Origin: Bizionia paragorgiae
GTDB lineage: Bacteria; Bacteroidota; Bacteroidia; Flavobacteriales; Flavobacteriaceae
Assembly (NCBI RefSeq): GCF_900107625.1
Contig: NZ_FNQK01000010.1
Span: 84,570-148,569 of the forward strand
Length of the DNA: 64,000 nucleotides
Direction: 5' to 3'
In this document: piece after piece, positions 25,650 to 34,593 of the stretch
How the letters are laid out: each line of letters begins with the position of its first letter
How positions within the stretch are numbered: position 1 is the first letter of the stretch
Notes under the pieces: generated by a model
What the model was told of the DNA's origin: nothing
The model's database searches: none
What the model saw: only the letters and a program-made list of their open reading frames with translations
Translations under genes and position numbers: made by a program

Positions 25650-25676
25650 CAAAGATACGAAAAAAGTGAACGTTCA
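25650..25676 (-). promoter_or_regulatory. Promoter and TetR operator of the redox operon
   Basis: The minus strand carries the -7 box TATCTTTG at 25650-25657, an exact TAnnTTTG match. The perfect palindrome TGAACGTTCA lies at 25667-25676, where the -33 region would be. The palindrome is 40-49 bases upstream of the regulator's ATG and is of the kind bound by TetR-family dimers. Repression by blocking the promoter is the simplest reading. Confidence 0.6.
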
Positions 25677-25853
25677 TTCTTTTTTTAGTGTTTTTAATAT
25701 AGGTTTAACATGTTTAGGACACAAAAAATGATGAACTGACAACCTAAAGGGTAAGGTATAAGCACGATAACTTAAGAATGCAGCTTGTTTCTTAGGGTTT
25801 TTAGATTTAATAAATTAAGTGTCATACTTGAAAAATAAAAAAGAGATTATAAA

Positions 25854-27143
25854 TTATTTTCTAAAAATAACAAACAGTACAGTAGATAGAAATAGAAGCG
25901 CTATGTACCAGGTGTTAAGCAGCAAATTGAAATAGCCTATGACGCCATCAGCAAGGCTTAATAATAATAAAACTTGAGCCCCATAGGGTAATACACCTTG
26001 AGTAATACAGGCGAAAATATCTAATAAAGATGCTGATTTCTTAGCGTCCAAGTCGTATTCTGTATTTATAGTTTTTGCTATGGGCCCTGTGATAATAATG
26101 GAAACCGTATTATTAGCGATAGCTATATTCACAGCACTTACTAAGGTGGCTATCCCAAATTGGGCTGAAGTTTTTCCACTAATCACTTTCCGCGTTTTTT
26201 CTAAAATAAACGCAATACCACCATTTTTAGCCACTAAAGCTGCTAGACCACCTGTTAACAAAGACAAAAGAAATATTTCTGTCATATTTGTAAATCCAGA
26301 ATATGCTATCCTTGTAAATTCTAAAGTTGTAAAATCACTATAGATCACACCTAAAACCCCGGCTGAAACCACTCCTAAAAGCAGAGTTATAAAGACATTA
26401 ACACCTATTACAGATAGAATAATAACCAAAATATAAGGCATTATTTTAATAATGGAATAGGAATAGGATATATCTTGTGTGGTAGTGGACGCTATTTGCA
26501 AGCCGAAAAAAACAAGCACTCCCATGGTTGTCAAGGCAGCGGGTAAGACGATTTTAATATTTTCCTTAAATTTATCACTCATATTCACCCCTAAGGACTG
26601 GGTTGCAGCGATGGTGGTATCGGAAATTACTGATAAATTATCCCCAAACATAGAACCACCAAGTAGCGCACCACATAATATAGATAAGGAAAACACACCA
26701 GTATCTCCAAACCCTATAACGATTGGGCCTAAAGCAACTATTGCACCTACAGAGGTTCCGGTTGAAACAGATAAGAATGCTGCAATGATAAACACCCCTA
26801 AATAGATAAACTGACTTTGAATCATGTCTAAACCTAAATTAACGATACTATCTACGCTCCCTGTCGCTTTAGTTACAGCTGCGAAGGCACCGGCTAAAAG
26901 GTATATCAAACACATGGTTAGAATTTTATGATCACCACAGCCTTTTAAAAATGTTTCTATTTTAGACGGAATGGATTGTCCAAACAGTAAGAACGCCATT
27001 AAAATTCCTGCGATTACGGCAATTGGAGCCGGTAAGGCATAGAAATCATTTTGGGCAATTCCAACACCTAAAAAGATGCTAATAAATACTATAAAAGGTA
27101 TTAACCCTTTAAAACTTGGTGTAACGGCATTATTTGTAGTCAT
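25854..27143 (-). CDS. NhaC-family antiporter-like carrier, probable methionine transporter
   Basis: This 429-residue membrane protein has about eleven to twelve helices and the NhaC-superfamily block GALLGGSMFGDNLSVISDTTIAATQSLG, with FLSVSTGTSVGAIVALGP. NhaC-like carriers exchange sodium for protons or organic ions. A SAM-clan riboswitch-like leader precedes it, and a subset of this superfamily (MetT) is known as an S-box-controlled methionine transporter. The combination points to methionine uptake rather than pH homeostasis; that is inference. It is monocistronic. Confidence 0.82.
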   Translation of the reverse strand: MTTNNAVTPSFKGLIPFIVFISIFLGVGIAQNDFYALPAPIAVIAGILMAFLLFGQSIPSKIETFLKGCGDHKILTMCLIYLLAGAFAAVTKATGSVDSIVNLGLDMIQSQFIYLGVFIIAAFLSVSTGTSVGAIVALGPIVIGFGDTGVFSLSILCGALLGGSMFGDNLSVISDTTIAATQSLGVNMSDKFKENIKIVLPAALTTMGVLVFFGLQIASTTTQDISYSYSIIKIMPYILVIILSVIGVNVFITLLLGVVSAGVLGVIYSDFTTLEFTRIAYSGFTNMTEIFLLSLLTGGLAALVAKNGGIAFILEKTRKVISGKTSAQFGIATLVSAVNIAIANNTVSIIITGPIAKTINTEYDLDAKKSASLLDIFACITQGVLPYGAQVLLLLSLADGVIGYFNLLLNTWYIALLFLSTVLFVIFRK

Positions 27144-27209
27144 TTGTCTGTTTTTGCAGAATCACAAAAAAAGAGCTTGATAACAAATAGATAGGAATGG
27201 ATTTAACAT

Positions 27210-27295
27210 TTTTTCCAAAGTATTTGGCTTATCCTTTTTAGCACCTTGCTTGTTATTGCAGGTTGCTATCTCTTTTGAGATTCTTGATAATTAAG
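27210..27295 (-). ncRNA. SAM-I-clan riboswitch-like leader
   Basis: Read on the minus strand, the region contains the S-box core elements in order: TTATCAAGA (27290 downward), a short hairpin ATCTC-aaaa-GAGAT, AGCAACC, a P3 tip TGC/GCA and AGGTGCTAA, then GATAA (27233-27229), which pairs with the initial TTATC to close P1. A small hairpin CCAAA/TTTGG follows at 27215-27227. The P2 arm lacks the GGGA/kink-turn parts of SAM-I and there is no P4 inside P1, so it resembles a compact SAM-I/IV-type variant. The position fits the mRNA leader of the NhaC gene. Confidence 0.72.
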
Positions 27296-27299
27296 GCGA

Positions 27300-27326
27300 C
27301 AAAACTAAAGGATTTTTATATATCAA
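27300..27326 (-). promoter_or_regulatory. Promoter of the riboswitch/NhaC transcript
   Basis: On the minus strand, TAGTTTTG at 27300-27307 matches TAnnTTTG, and a TTTG with its TTG at 27324-27326 lies 16 bases upstream, a slightly short spacing. The start site would be near 27293, so the aptamer begins at the very 5' end of the RNA. Confidence 0.5.
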
Positions 27327-27530
27327 AAACTTAAAATTTTGTTATAATTTATTTGTGATTCACCTTGTGTTTAATGCCTTGATAATGTGTCATTAATCAG
27401 CTCTTTTATAAATCCGAACACTTATAAATCATATTAACTAAAACTTTATATAAATATACGTAACCATCTAAAAAAGACTTTATTATATCATATATTATTA
27501 TTTTAAAATAAACTAAGTAAGAATAAAAAA
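27327..27530. other. AT-rich intergenic DNA
   Basis: Between the NhaC promoter and the nor terminator I see only AT-rich sequence with no plausible reading frame and no clear signal. Confidence 0.4.
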
Positions 27531-27556
27531 AGGTTGATATGCGAACATATCAACCT
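27531..27556. terminator. Intrinsic terminator of the nor operon
   Basis: An 11-pair perfect stem AGGTTGATATG / CATATCAACCT with a four-base loop. On the minus strand it is followed by seven T residues, 28 bases after the norB stop. Confidence 0.92.
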
Positions 27557-27583
27557 CCTTAGATTACTTATTAATTTAATTGT

Positions 27584-29809
27584 TTATTTTATATTTTTTC
27601 TTTTAAAATTATATAGGGTTTCATCTATGGTAAACCAACAGAAATAAAAGATACCTGCCGAGAAAATAATATCACCAATCATACGCATCCATTTTAAGGT
27701 TTGTACTACTGGAGAGTATAATAATTCAGCATCTCTCGCAAACGAATAACCTTGGGTAATAGACGTGTAGGCTTGAATGATTCCGATAGGTAATAGACTA
27801 AAGACCACCATTGCTACTAAACCTATATTTAACAACCAAAAGGCGCGTTTAAGTTTAGTGTTTTGCCATACGCGATCTGAATAAAAACGAAGACAAATAA
27901 TAATAAAGCCCATACCTAACATACCATATACTCCAAATAGAGCTGTATGTGCATGCACAGCGGTTGTATTTAATCCTTGGATATAGTACAGTGCAATAGG
28001 CGGATTAATTAAGAATCCGAATACTCCAGCTCCAATAAAATTCCAAAAAGCAACAGCTATAAAGAAAAATATTGGCCATTTATATTTTTGAATCCAATCT
28101 TTACTTTTTAATAAGTTCCAATTTTCTCTAATCTCAAAGCCCATTAAGGTTAAGGGTACCACTTCTAGTGCACTAAAGGTAGCGCCTAAGGCAATCGCTT
28201 GTACAGGTGTACCAGAATAGTATAGGTGGTGTAAGGTTCCGATAATTCCACCTGCTAAAAATATGGCTGCAGAGGCTACCGACACACGACCAGCAGTTTT
28301 AGGAGAAATCACTTTCATTCTAGAAAAAATAAAAGCAATCACAACGGTAGCAAACACTTCGAAAAAGCCTTCTACCCATAAGTGAACCAACCACCATCTC
28401 CAATAATTAATCACCGGCAGACTGCTATTTTCACCATACATTAATCCGGAGAAAAAGAATAATCCGATAGCCATCACCGAAATAAGAAGAATAATAATTA
28501 GATGTTTTGATTCATCATTTTTACGAATAGCAAATATTAGGTGACGACTTACCATAATAACCCAAAGTACCAAACCGATACCAAGGAAAATCTGCCAGAA
28601 ACGCCCTAAATCCATATACTCATACCCTTGATGCCCAAAGAAAAAGTTAGTTGTAAGGTCTAAAAATTGATGTACACCAAGCCATTCACCTAGCATAGAA
28701 CCTAAAACGATAACGATTAAAGCGATAAATAAGAAGTTGATACCAAACACTTGGTATTTCATTTCTTTACCCGAAATCATAGGTGCTAAAAATAATCCGG
28801 TAGCTAACCACGTGGCTGCTATCCAAAAAATAGCCAATTGCGTGTGCCACGTTCTAGAAATAGAGTAGGGTAGAACACTCGATAAATCAAAACCGAAAAA
28901 GGCTTGCCCTTCTACAGTATAATGCACGGTAATAATACCTAAAACGACTTGTAGAGCAATTAATAACGAAATAACTATAAAATATTTTAATACTGATTTT
29001 TGAGAAGGTACTAATTGTAATTTCGATAGTGGATCAATATTCGGTTTCTCTAAAACTTCACCTTTTTCATGATTTCTAAGGTAATAATACGTTAGAATCC
29101 CGATAAATAGCAGAAGTAAGACAATAGATAGTCCTGACCAAATTAGAGAATCGTCGGTAATTAAATTGTCTATTAATGGCTCATGTGGCCAGTTTGAGGT
29201 GTAGGTGTAATCCTTTTCTGGTCTGTTGGTACTTGCAGCCCAAGACGTCCAAAACAAAAACGCATTTAACTGCTCTAATTTAACCTCATCGGTTAACGCA
29301 CCTTTAGGAATGGCGTATTGTTCGTGACCTTCAGAAAATATAGTGCTATAATGTTTAATATTTTCTTGAATGGCATTCCATCGTATTTCCGAAATACTAA
29401 TGGTTTTAGTGTCTGGGTTAAAGCTATTGGTTTTAATATCTTTAATTAGGCGGGCTTTTAATGCGGCCTTCTTTTCAACATCTAAGTCATTATATGAGGT
29501 GTTAAAATCGGCCTGTGCCCAATGTTCTAACATATAAACAGCTTCTTTATGTATCCAATCGGCTGTCCAATCTGGCGCCACGTAACTCCCGTGACCCCAT
29601 ATAGAGCCCACTTCCATACCTCCGATGGACTCCCATACATTTTGGCCGATTTGTATATCAGCTTTAGTATAAACCTCTTCGTTGGTTTCTTTAATTATAA
29701 CATGTTCGGGAATTGGGGGCTGTGTTTGGTACACTTCGGTACCAATCCATATTAGTACGACGAATGATAGTACTACAACGCTTATAAAAGCGATCCATAT
29801 TTTTCTCAT
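27584..29809 (-). CDS. norB: Quinol-dependent nitric oxide reductase (qNor)
   Basis: A 741-residue, single-subunit inner-membrane enzyme that reduces nitric oxide to nitrous oxide with quinol. The N-terminal anchor and periplasmic domain (GIWGHGSYVAPDWTADW-like, about residues 55-200) are typical of qNor and lack a CxxCH haem c site. The following heme-copper oxidase core has the histidine-bearing helices RTWHTQLAIFWIAATWLATG, WRWWLVHLWVEGFFE and LHHLYYSG, with GVFGFLINPP. The length is normal for the family. It follows the cupin gene by 23 bases, and an Rrf2-type regulator precedes the cupin. Detoxification of NO or partial denitrification are both possible; no other denitrification gene is visible. 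Confidence 0.95.
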   Translation of the reverse strand: MRKIWIAFISVVVLSFVVLIWIGTEVYQTQPPIPEHVIIKETNEEVYTKADIQIGQNVWESIGGMEVGSIWGHGSYVAPDWTADWIHKEAVYMLEHWAQADFNTSYNDLDVEKKAALKARLIKDIKTNSFNPDTKTISISEIRWNAIQENIKHYSTIFSEGHEQYAIPKGALTDEVKLEQLNAFLFWTSWAASTNRPEKDYTYTSNWPHEPLIDNLITDDSLIWSGLSIVLLLLFIGILTYYYLRNHEKGEVLEKPNIDPLSKLQLVPSQKSVLKYFIVISLLIALQVVLGIITVHYTVEGQAFFGFDLSSVLPYSISRTWHTQLAIFWIAATWLATGLFLAPMISGKEMKYQVFGINFLFIALIVIVLGSMLGEWLGVHQFLDLTTNFFFGHQGYEYMDLGRFWQIFLGIGLVLWVIMVSRHLIFAIRKNDESKHLIIILLISVMAIGLFFFSGLMYGENSSLPVINYWRWWLVHLWVEGFFEVFATVVIAFIFSRMKVISPKTAGRVSVASAAIFLAGGIIGTLHHLYYSGTPVQAIALGATFSALEVVPLTLMGFEIRENWNLLKSKDWIQKYKWPIFFFIAVAFWNFIGAGVFGFLINPPIALYYIQGLNTTAVHAHTALFGVYGMLGMGFIIICLRFYSDRVWQNTKLKRAFWLLNIGLVAMVVFSLLPIGIIQAYTSITQGYSFARDAELLYSPVVQTLKWMRMIGDIIFSAGIFYFCWFTIDETLYNFKRKNIK

Positions 29810-29832
29810 GGTTTTTTATTTAGTAGGTTGGT

Positions 29833-30171
29833 TTATTTAATGACGTTTTTTACGCGATCCACACTATCCGTTTTGGATAATGATAAGCGTACAATACAAT
29901 CTTCGGTGCATAACAAATCGTGTGGTACATTAGCTTCTAGAGCAATCAAATCGCCTTTTTTAAGTTTTAGTTTTTCGCCGTTTACACCAAAGTCTATAGC
30001 ACCTTCAAAAATAGATACTACAATAGGTGAGGGGGCTTTATGCTCTTTCATTAATTGCCCTGAACGCATAGCTATTCTTATTTCTTTAGAATGGTTACTG
30101 TCCAAAAGAACTGTAATAGCAGGTTTGTCTGTGTTATAGACCAATTGGTCTGTCATTGAAGCTGTTTTCAT
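29833..30171 (-). CDS. Cupin-domain protein of the NO module
   Basis: A 112-residue protein with a single conserved beta-barrel: GQLMKEHKAPSPIVVSIFEGAIDFGVNGEKLKL, then GDLIALEANVPHDLLC. The two histidine-bearing segments are weak versions of the cupin metal motifs. A related small cupin is often found next to nor or hcp genes in Bacteroidota, where it may sense or bind a metal; no activity is known to me. It is 66 bases downstream of the Rrf2 gene and 23 bases upstream of norB, so it is likely co-transcribed. Confidence 0.82.
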   Translation of the reverse strand: MKTASMTDQLVYNTDKPAITVLLDSNHSKEIRIAMRSGQLMKEHKAPSPIVVSIFEGAIDFGVNGEKLKLKKGDLIALEANVPHDLLCTEDCIVRLSLSKTDSVDRVKNVIK

Positions 30172-30237
30172 AAATATTGAGATTATTTTGTTATTTGTTA
30201 TAAAAGGGTCTTTTTATCCTTTATTGTTTTAAATCGT

Positions 30238-30672
30238 TTATGTTTTTAAGTGGAAGACATCTAATTCCATATCATTAGCTAACATTATAAGTGTCGTATT
30301 TTCAAGCATGTATTTAAGTTTTTCTCTAATGTCAACAAACTTGAAGTGTAGGGGACAAGGTTTATCTTCATTACATTGCTTAAGGCCAAGTCCACAACCC
30401 GTATATATATCATCGCCATCTAAAACTTTAACCACTGCGCTTAAATTGAGTGTTTTCATTGCTTCCATTTCTATGTAAAATCCCCCGTGAGGGCCTTTTA
30501 TAGAACTGACAATATTGTTTCTAGTTAACTGCTGTAATATTTTAGCAGTAAACGCTTGAGGTGAGTCTATAGCTTCCGAAATCGTAGTTAAACTTACCTT
30601 CGTATCCAGTAGTGATTGTTGAGCTATAAAAATAACTGCTCGTAGTCCGTATTCACAAGATTTTGAAAACAT
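30238..30672 (-). CDS. Rrf2-family regulator, probable NO-sensing NsrR-like repressor
   Basis: A 144-residue winged-helix protein that begins MFSKSCEYGLRAVIFIA and has GPHGGFYI, as in IscR/NsrR. Three cysteines (Cys93, Cys100, Cys106; spacing x6, x5) in TGCGLGLKQCNEDKPCPLHF are positioned to hold an iron-sulfur cluster. Because it leads the cupin/nor genes, nitric oxide sensing through the cluster is the natural reading. A palindrome overlaps its promoter, so it likely represses its own transcript. Distinguishing NsrR from IscR needs a phylogeny. Confidence 0.88.
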   Translation of the reverse strand: MFSKSCEYGLRAVIFIAQQSLLDTKVSLTTISEAIDSPQAFTAKILQQLTRNNIVSSIKGPHGGFYIEMEAMKTLNLSAVVKVLDGDDIYTGCGLGLKQCNEDKPCPLHFKFVDIREKLKYMLENTTLIMLANDMELDVFHLKT

Positions 30673-30689
30673 AATAAAGATTTATACTA

Positions 30690-30729
30690 CAAAAGTAATT
30701 TAAAATATTATAAAGGACAATAATATCTT
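30690..30729 (-). promoter_or_regulatory. Promoter and Rrf2-type operator of the NO module
   Basis: Minus strand: TTG at 30718-30720, a 20-base spacer, then TACTTTTG at 30690-30697, a full match to the Bacteroidota promoter. An inverted repeat with core arms ATATTA (30705-30710) and TAATAT (30721-30726), 10 bases apart, plus further matching A/T pairs, covers the -33 box. This placement is right for a dimeric Rrf2 repressor. Translation starts about 18 bases after the -7 box. Confidence 0.6.
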
Positions 30730-31035
30730 TTATTAATTTTGAAAAATAATTAGGCATCCACTAACCTTAATTTTAAGTTAAATACTTCCGTAAAACTAGA
30801 ACTCCATATAAATAGTTACTCGGAGTGAAACCAATGTCCTATTTTTGTCGTTTTAAAAAATGTGGGGTATGAAATCTTCTCCACTACAATTAAAAAAATA
30901 CTAGTAACCATAACGCCTTAAGCCCCCTGATATAATTGTTTTTTAATGAGCAGTTGTAGGTTTGCTTGCACATCATTGCGCGTAAACGGTATAAACTATT
31001 TAATATAATTATAAGGCCTTGCCTAAATATAGACT
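30730..31035. other. Intergenic region before the MFS gene
   Basis: The divergent space between the Rrf2 regulator and the CynX-like gene holds only the Rrf2 promoter at its left edge. I see no reading frame longer than a few dozen codons and no exact TAnnTTTG box for the rightward gene. Confidence 0.4.
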
Positions 31036-32226
31036 ATGGAAAAACAAGATGAAAACGGATTAAATAAAGCATCGCGGATTCTTTTACTTGTGGGTATATT
31101 ATGTGTAGCAATAAATTTAAGACCAGCACTATCGAGTATTGGTCCGTTAGTTGGGATGATTCGTCAAGACTTTGGACTCACGGAAACCTTATTAGGACTA
31201 CTTACCACACTACCTTTAATCGCCTTTGGAATTATTTCGACAATGACTCCTTTGTTCACAAAGCGTTTTGGTATTGGCAACACCTTATTAGCCGCACTTA
31301 TTCTACTTAGTATGGGGATCGTTGTTCGCTCAATCGGCGGCATCATTACTTTGTATTTAGGAACCATATTATTGGGGATCGCTATTGCTTTTGGAAATGT
31401 ATTAATTCCGGCATTAATAAAAAGAAACTTCCCACACAAAGCAGGCTTGGTCACTAGTTTGTATTCGGGTATTATGTCTCTAGGTGCGGCTGTTGCTGCA
31501 GGTTTAAGTTATCCTTTAGCACAAGCGATGGGCATGGGGTGGCGTGGATCGTTAGTTGTTTGGGCCGCATTGGCTATAATAGCACTAATTATTTGGATTC
31601 CGAATCTTAAACGTATAAAACGCACTACACCGAGTCGAAGCTTTAAAGAAGCCATGAAAAAACTTAGTGGCTCGTTATTGGTTTGGAAATTAGCATTGTA
31701 TATGGGACTACAATCATTTGCTTTTTACGTGATTTTAGCTTGGCTACCAGCTATTCTTATCGATCGCGGATTTGATGCGTCGTATGCCGGTTGGATGCTT
31801 TCTTTATCTCAAGCCACAGGGATTATAGGAGCTATATTGATTCCTATTTGGGCAGGCTCTAGAAAAGACCAACGCTTAGTAATCGCTGTTTTAGTACTTA
31901 TTGAGGTCTTTTCGTTAATAGGGTTAATGATTCCGAGTCTTGGAATGGTCGAATTATGGACTGGACTCATCGGAATGGCTTTGGGAGGTACTTTCGGACT
32001 CGCCTTACTACTTATTGTTTTACGATCTCATGATGCAGAAACAGCAGCAGAACTTTCTGGGATTGTTCAGTCTATAGGCTACTTTATTGCTGCTACAGGT
32101 CCGTTTATCGTCGGTTTAATCTATGATATTACTGAAGTATGGAATTATGCCATCATTTTATTGTTAGTATTGGCTATTTTAAAACTTATTATGGGACTTC
32201 CCGTGGGAAAAGACAGAAAAGTATAA
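31036..32226 (+). CDS. MFS transporter, CynX/NimT family
   Basis: A 396-residue carrier with twelve predicted helices. The early NLRPALSSIGPLVGMIRQDFGL and GLLTTLPLIAFG are the signature of the CynX/NimT group (cyanate or 2-nitroimidazole transport), with a central cytoplasmic loop (residues 190-210: PNLKRIKRTTPSRSF). The transported compound cannot be read from the sequence. It stands alone; the next gene is convergent. Confidence 0.9.
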   Translation: MEKQDENGLNKASRILLLVGILCVAINLRPALSSIGPLVGMIRQDFGLTETLLGLLTTLPLIAFGIISTMTPLFTKRFGIGNTLLAALILLSMGIVVRSIGGIITLYLGTILLGIAIAFGNVLIPALIKRNFPHKAGLVTSLYSGIMSLGAAVAAGLSYPLAQAMGMGWRGSLVVWAALAIIALIIWIPNLKRIKRTTPSRSFKEAMKKLSGSLLVWKLALYMGLQSFAFYVILAWLPAILIDRGFDASYAGWMLSLSQATGIIGAILIPIWAGSRKDQRLVIAVLVLIEVFSLIGLMIPSLGMVELWTGLIGMALGGTFGLALLLIVLRSHDAETAAELSGIVQSIGYFIAATGPFIVGLIYDITEVWNYAIILLLVLAILKLIMGLPVGKDRKV

Positions 32227-32291
32227 CTACCTACAGGTTTCCTAACATCCTTAAACCGTCGATTTTTAAAGTATAGCTATAATAGCGGGTT

Positions 32292-32729
32292 TTATTCATT
32301 AAGTAAAGCTTCCAAGGCATAATACAGCCTATTTTGAGCATTATCTTGAGATCCAAAAATAGAGCGATTCAATACGCCATTGGCATCGATAAGCAGCCAT
32401 TGTGGTGTACCTTCAGAGTCAAATTGATCGTATATTTTATGGTACTCGTCGATATAAATTGGAAATGGCACTTCACCACTTGTAAAAATGGCTTTTATAT
32501 TTTCTTTTGTCCCTTCTCGGTTTACAAAATCAGCATGTATACCTGCTACTTTAATACTAGGGTATTTTTGCTGAAACTCATAAGCTAATGGAATCGCTCG
32601 TCCCGTGCAACCTAAGCAATCATTATTATAAATGATAAGTAGTAACACATGGCCTTTGTAAATCGACATAATATCGGTAGTACGTCCGTTTAAATCTTTA
32701 ACTACTATTGAAGGAATTCTCGAATCCAT
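32292..32729 (-). CDS. Thioredoxin-fold (TlpA/ResA-like) protein
   Basis: A 145-residue protein with the redoxin pattern VVKDLNGRTTDIMSIYKGHVLLLIIYNNDCLGC, active-site Cys38 and Cys41 in CLGC, and a cis-proline region EGTPQWLLIDANGVL. It lacks a signal peptide, unlike most TlpA/ResA proteins, so it is probably cytoplasmic. A general disulfide or thiol-peroxide role is likely. It is monocistronic and lies between a carrier and the MBL-rhodanese gene. Confidence 0.83.
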   Translation of the reverse strand: MDSRIPSIVVKDLNGRTTDIMSIYKGHVLLLIIYNNDCLGCTGRAIPLAYEFQQKYPSIKVAGIHADFVNREGTKENIKAIFTSGEVPFPIYIDEYHKIYDQFDSEGTPQWLLIDANGVLNRSIFGSQDNAQNRLYYALEALLNE

Positions 32730-33025
32730 TATATTATTTTTCTTGTATTATTTGTCCATGCTAAATTAATAACAAAATCTAGAATGACCATGTATTTATT
32801 TGAAGTCCCCTAAACATAAACCACTAGTGAATTAATAAATTTGAAATCTCATTTTTGTGAATTGCTTTACTTTATATTAAGCCTTAGCAACACCGATTAT
32901 AAACGTATTATAACACATTAAAACGGCCCTTTTATTTATAAAAATAGCAGACCGTTTATTTTAACCAGAACACCTAATCAGGATAGCATCCTGTCTGTTG
33001 ATAATAAGCGTAAACTACCCACTAT

Positions 33026-34354
33026 TTATTTAAACTTATTAATAGCATCACTTAAGTCATAAATATTTACCCCATTTAGTTTCTTCTGTAAAATACTACT
33101 CCCCGCAGCACTGCGATAACCACCAGCACAATGCACAACAATAGGCTTATTGGTTGGAATGGTATCAGCCGTATGACGTAGGTTGTTTAAAGGGTGAGCA
33201 AGTGCCTGATCAAAATAGTGCTCGTTTTCTATTTCACTCGTATTCCGAATATCAACAATTGTATACAGTTCTTTATTATTTTTAAAATGATCTATATCTA
33301 AAATCGGTGTTGTTTCTAAATTAATATTATCCAAAGTAATAACGGCTTTTAGTTGCTTTTCGTAGCCTATTTTTGAAACCCTATGTAGTAATTCCTCTTT
33401 ATTCTTTTCATGGTCGATAACTAATGTAAACGGTTCTTTTGGTTCTATAATCGCGCCCAACCAGGTTTCAAACTTGGCGTCTTTAGACAGGCCTTGAATA
33501 TTAATACTACCTTTTAAATGACCTTTTTTAAAATCTGCTTCATTGCGAACATCGACAATAATTCCATCGGTTGCTGTCTTGTTTTTAAAAGGAACACTAG
33601 CAATTGCAGGCTCTAAATTATCGGCTCCCTTTTTGTTGATATCTACATTAAATCCAAAATAAGAAGGTATAAATGGTTGTCCGTCGAGCAAAGTAGCCAT
33701 AAACTCTTCCTTAGATTGTTTTTTAAAGGCCCAATTTCCAAGGCGTTCATTTCCTAAAGTACTACTATTGGCATCACTAAGATTCTTTCCACAAAGAGAG
33801 CCAGCCCCGTGAGCTGGGTAAACTACGGCATGATCGGGAATCTCATTAAATTTTGTCGTCATCGTGTGGTACATCATTTCGGCTAATGCTTCACGTTTGG
33901 CTTTTGTATTTCCGACATTCTCCCGTAAATCAGGTCGTCCTACATCACCTATAAATAAGGTGTCGCCAGTAAACAAAGCGATATCATCATCAGCCTGAGC
34001 CATAATCGTAATACTATCTGGAGAGTGTCCTGGAGTATTTATAGCCGTTAAGCTAATCGCTCCAATGGTAAGGCGATCACCATCATCGAATGCGGTATGC
34101 TTATAATCGGCACCCAATTTTGCACTATTATAAATAGTAGCTCCCGTTTCTTTATGAATTTGTAAATGCGAACTCACAAAATCTGCATGCGGATGCGTTT
34201 CTATAACCGCCTTTATCTTAGCACTGTAAGCTTCTGCAAAAGCGTAGTATTCTTTTGGATTGCGTTCTGGATCTATAATTGCCATTTCACCATTGCTAAC
34301 AATAGCATAAGAGTAGTGGGCTAGGGGCTTGTATTCGAATTGTTTTATTTTCAT
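33026..34354 (-). CDS. MBL-fold hydrolase with two rhodanese domains (persulfide dioxygenase-like)
   Basis: A 442-residue protein with three parts. Residues 1-200 are a metallo-beta-lactamase fold with THPHADFVSSH, TPGHSPDS and TGDTLF, the iron-site pattern of the ETHE1/CstB persulfide dioxygenase group. Residues about 255-345 are a rhodanese domain whose active loop (VIDHEKN) has no cysteine. Residues about 350-442 are a second rhodanese with the catalytic Cys in VHCAGGYRS. It would oxidise persulfides and transfer sulfane sulfur in the cytoplasm. The neighbouring TauE/SafE exporter fits a sulfide-detoxification pair. Confidence 0.9.
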   Translation of the reverse strand: MKIKQFEYKPLAHYSYAIVSNGEMAIIDPERNPKEYYAFAEAYSAKIKAVIETHPHADFVSSHLQIHKETGATIYNSAKLGADYKHTAFDDGDRLTIGAISLTAINTPGHSPDSITIMAQADDDIALFTGDTLFIGDVGRPDLRENVGNTKAKREALAEMMYHTMTTKFNEIPDHAVVYPAHGAGSLCGKNLSDANSSTLGNERLGNWAFKKQSKEEFMATLLDGQPFIPSYFGFNVDINKKGADNLEPAIASVPFKNKTATDGIIVDVRNEADFKKGHLKGSINIQGLSKDAKFETWLGAIIEPKEPFTLVIDHEKNKEELLHRVSKIGYEKQLKAVITLDNINLETTPILDIDHFKNNKELYTIVDIRNTSEIENEHYFDQALAHPLNNLRHTADTIPTNKPIVVHCAGGYRSAAGSSILQKKLNGVNIYDLSDAINKFK

Positions 34355-34394
34355 TGTAAGTATACGTTTAAATTAATAGATATTGTTTAGGGTT

Positions 34395-34419
34395 ACTATA
34401 ATAACCTTATGATTATAGT
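34395..34419. promoter_or_regulatory. Inverted repeat upstream of the MBL-rhodanese gene
   Basis: Perfect eight-base arms ACTATAAT and ATTATAGT, nine bases apart, lie 41-65 bases before the ATG. A nested GGTTA-N6-TAACC repeat overlaps it at 34391-34406. It is probably a regulator site; the regulator is unknown. Confidence 0.4.
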
Positions 34420-34593
34420 CACTAATTTTTAATCATTTTTAAAAGTTATGAAATTACAAGTAAAACACCTGATGTTTAACAGGATATGTTAAAATTAAGA
34501 GCGCTGATTAATGAAAACCAAAGTTTAAACATTAATGCCTTGAAAATTGAGTATAAAATAGCTTTGCCGTATCCCTATAATACAAGGGGAGTG

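Noticed and set aside
32977..32995. Hairpin CAGGAT/ATCCTG after the MBL-rhodanese gene as a terminator
   Set aside because: Six pairs with a three-base loop and no T-run on the minus strand.
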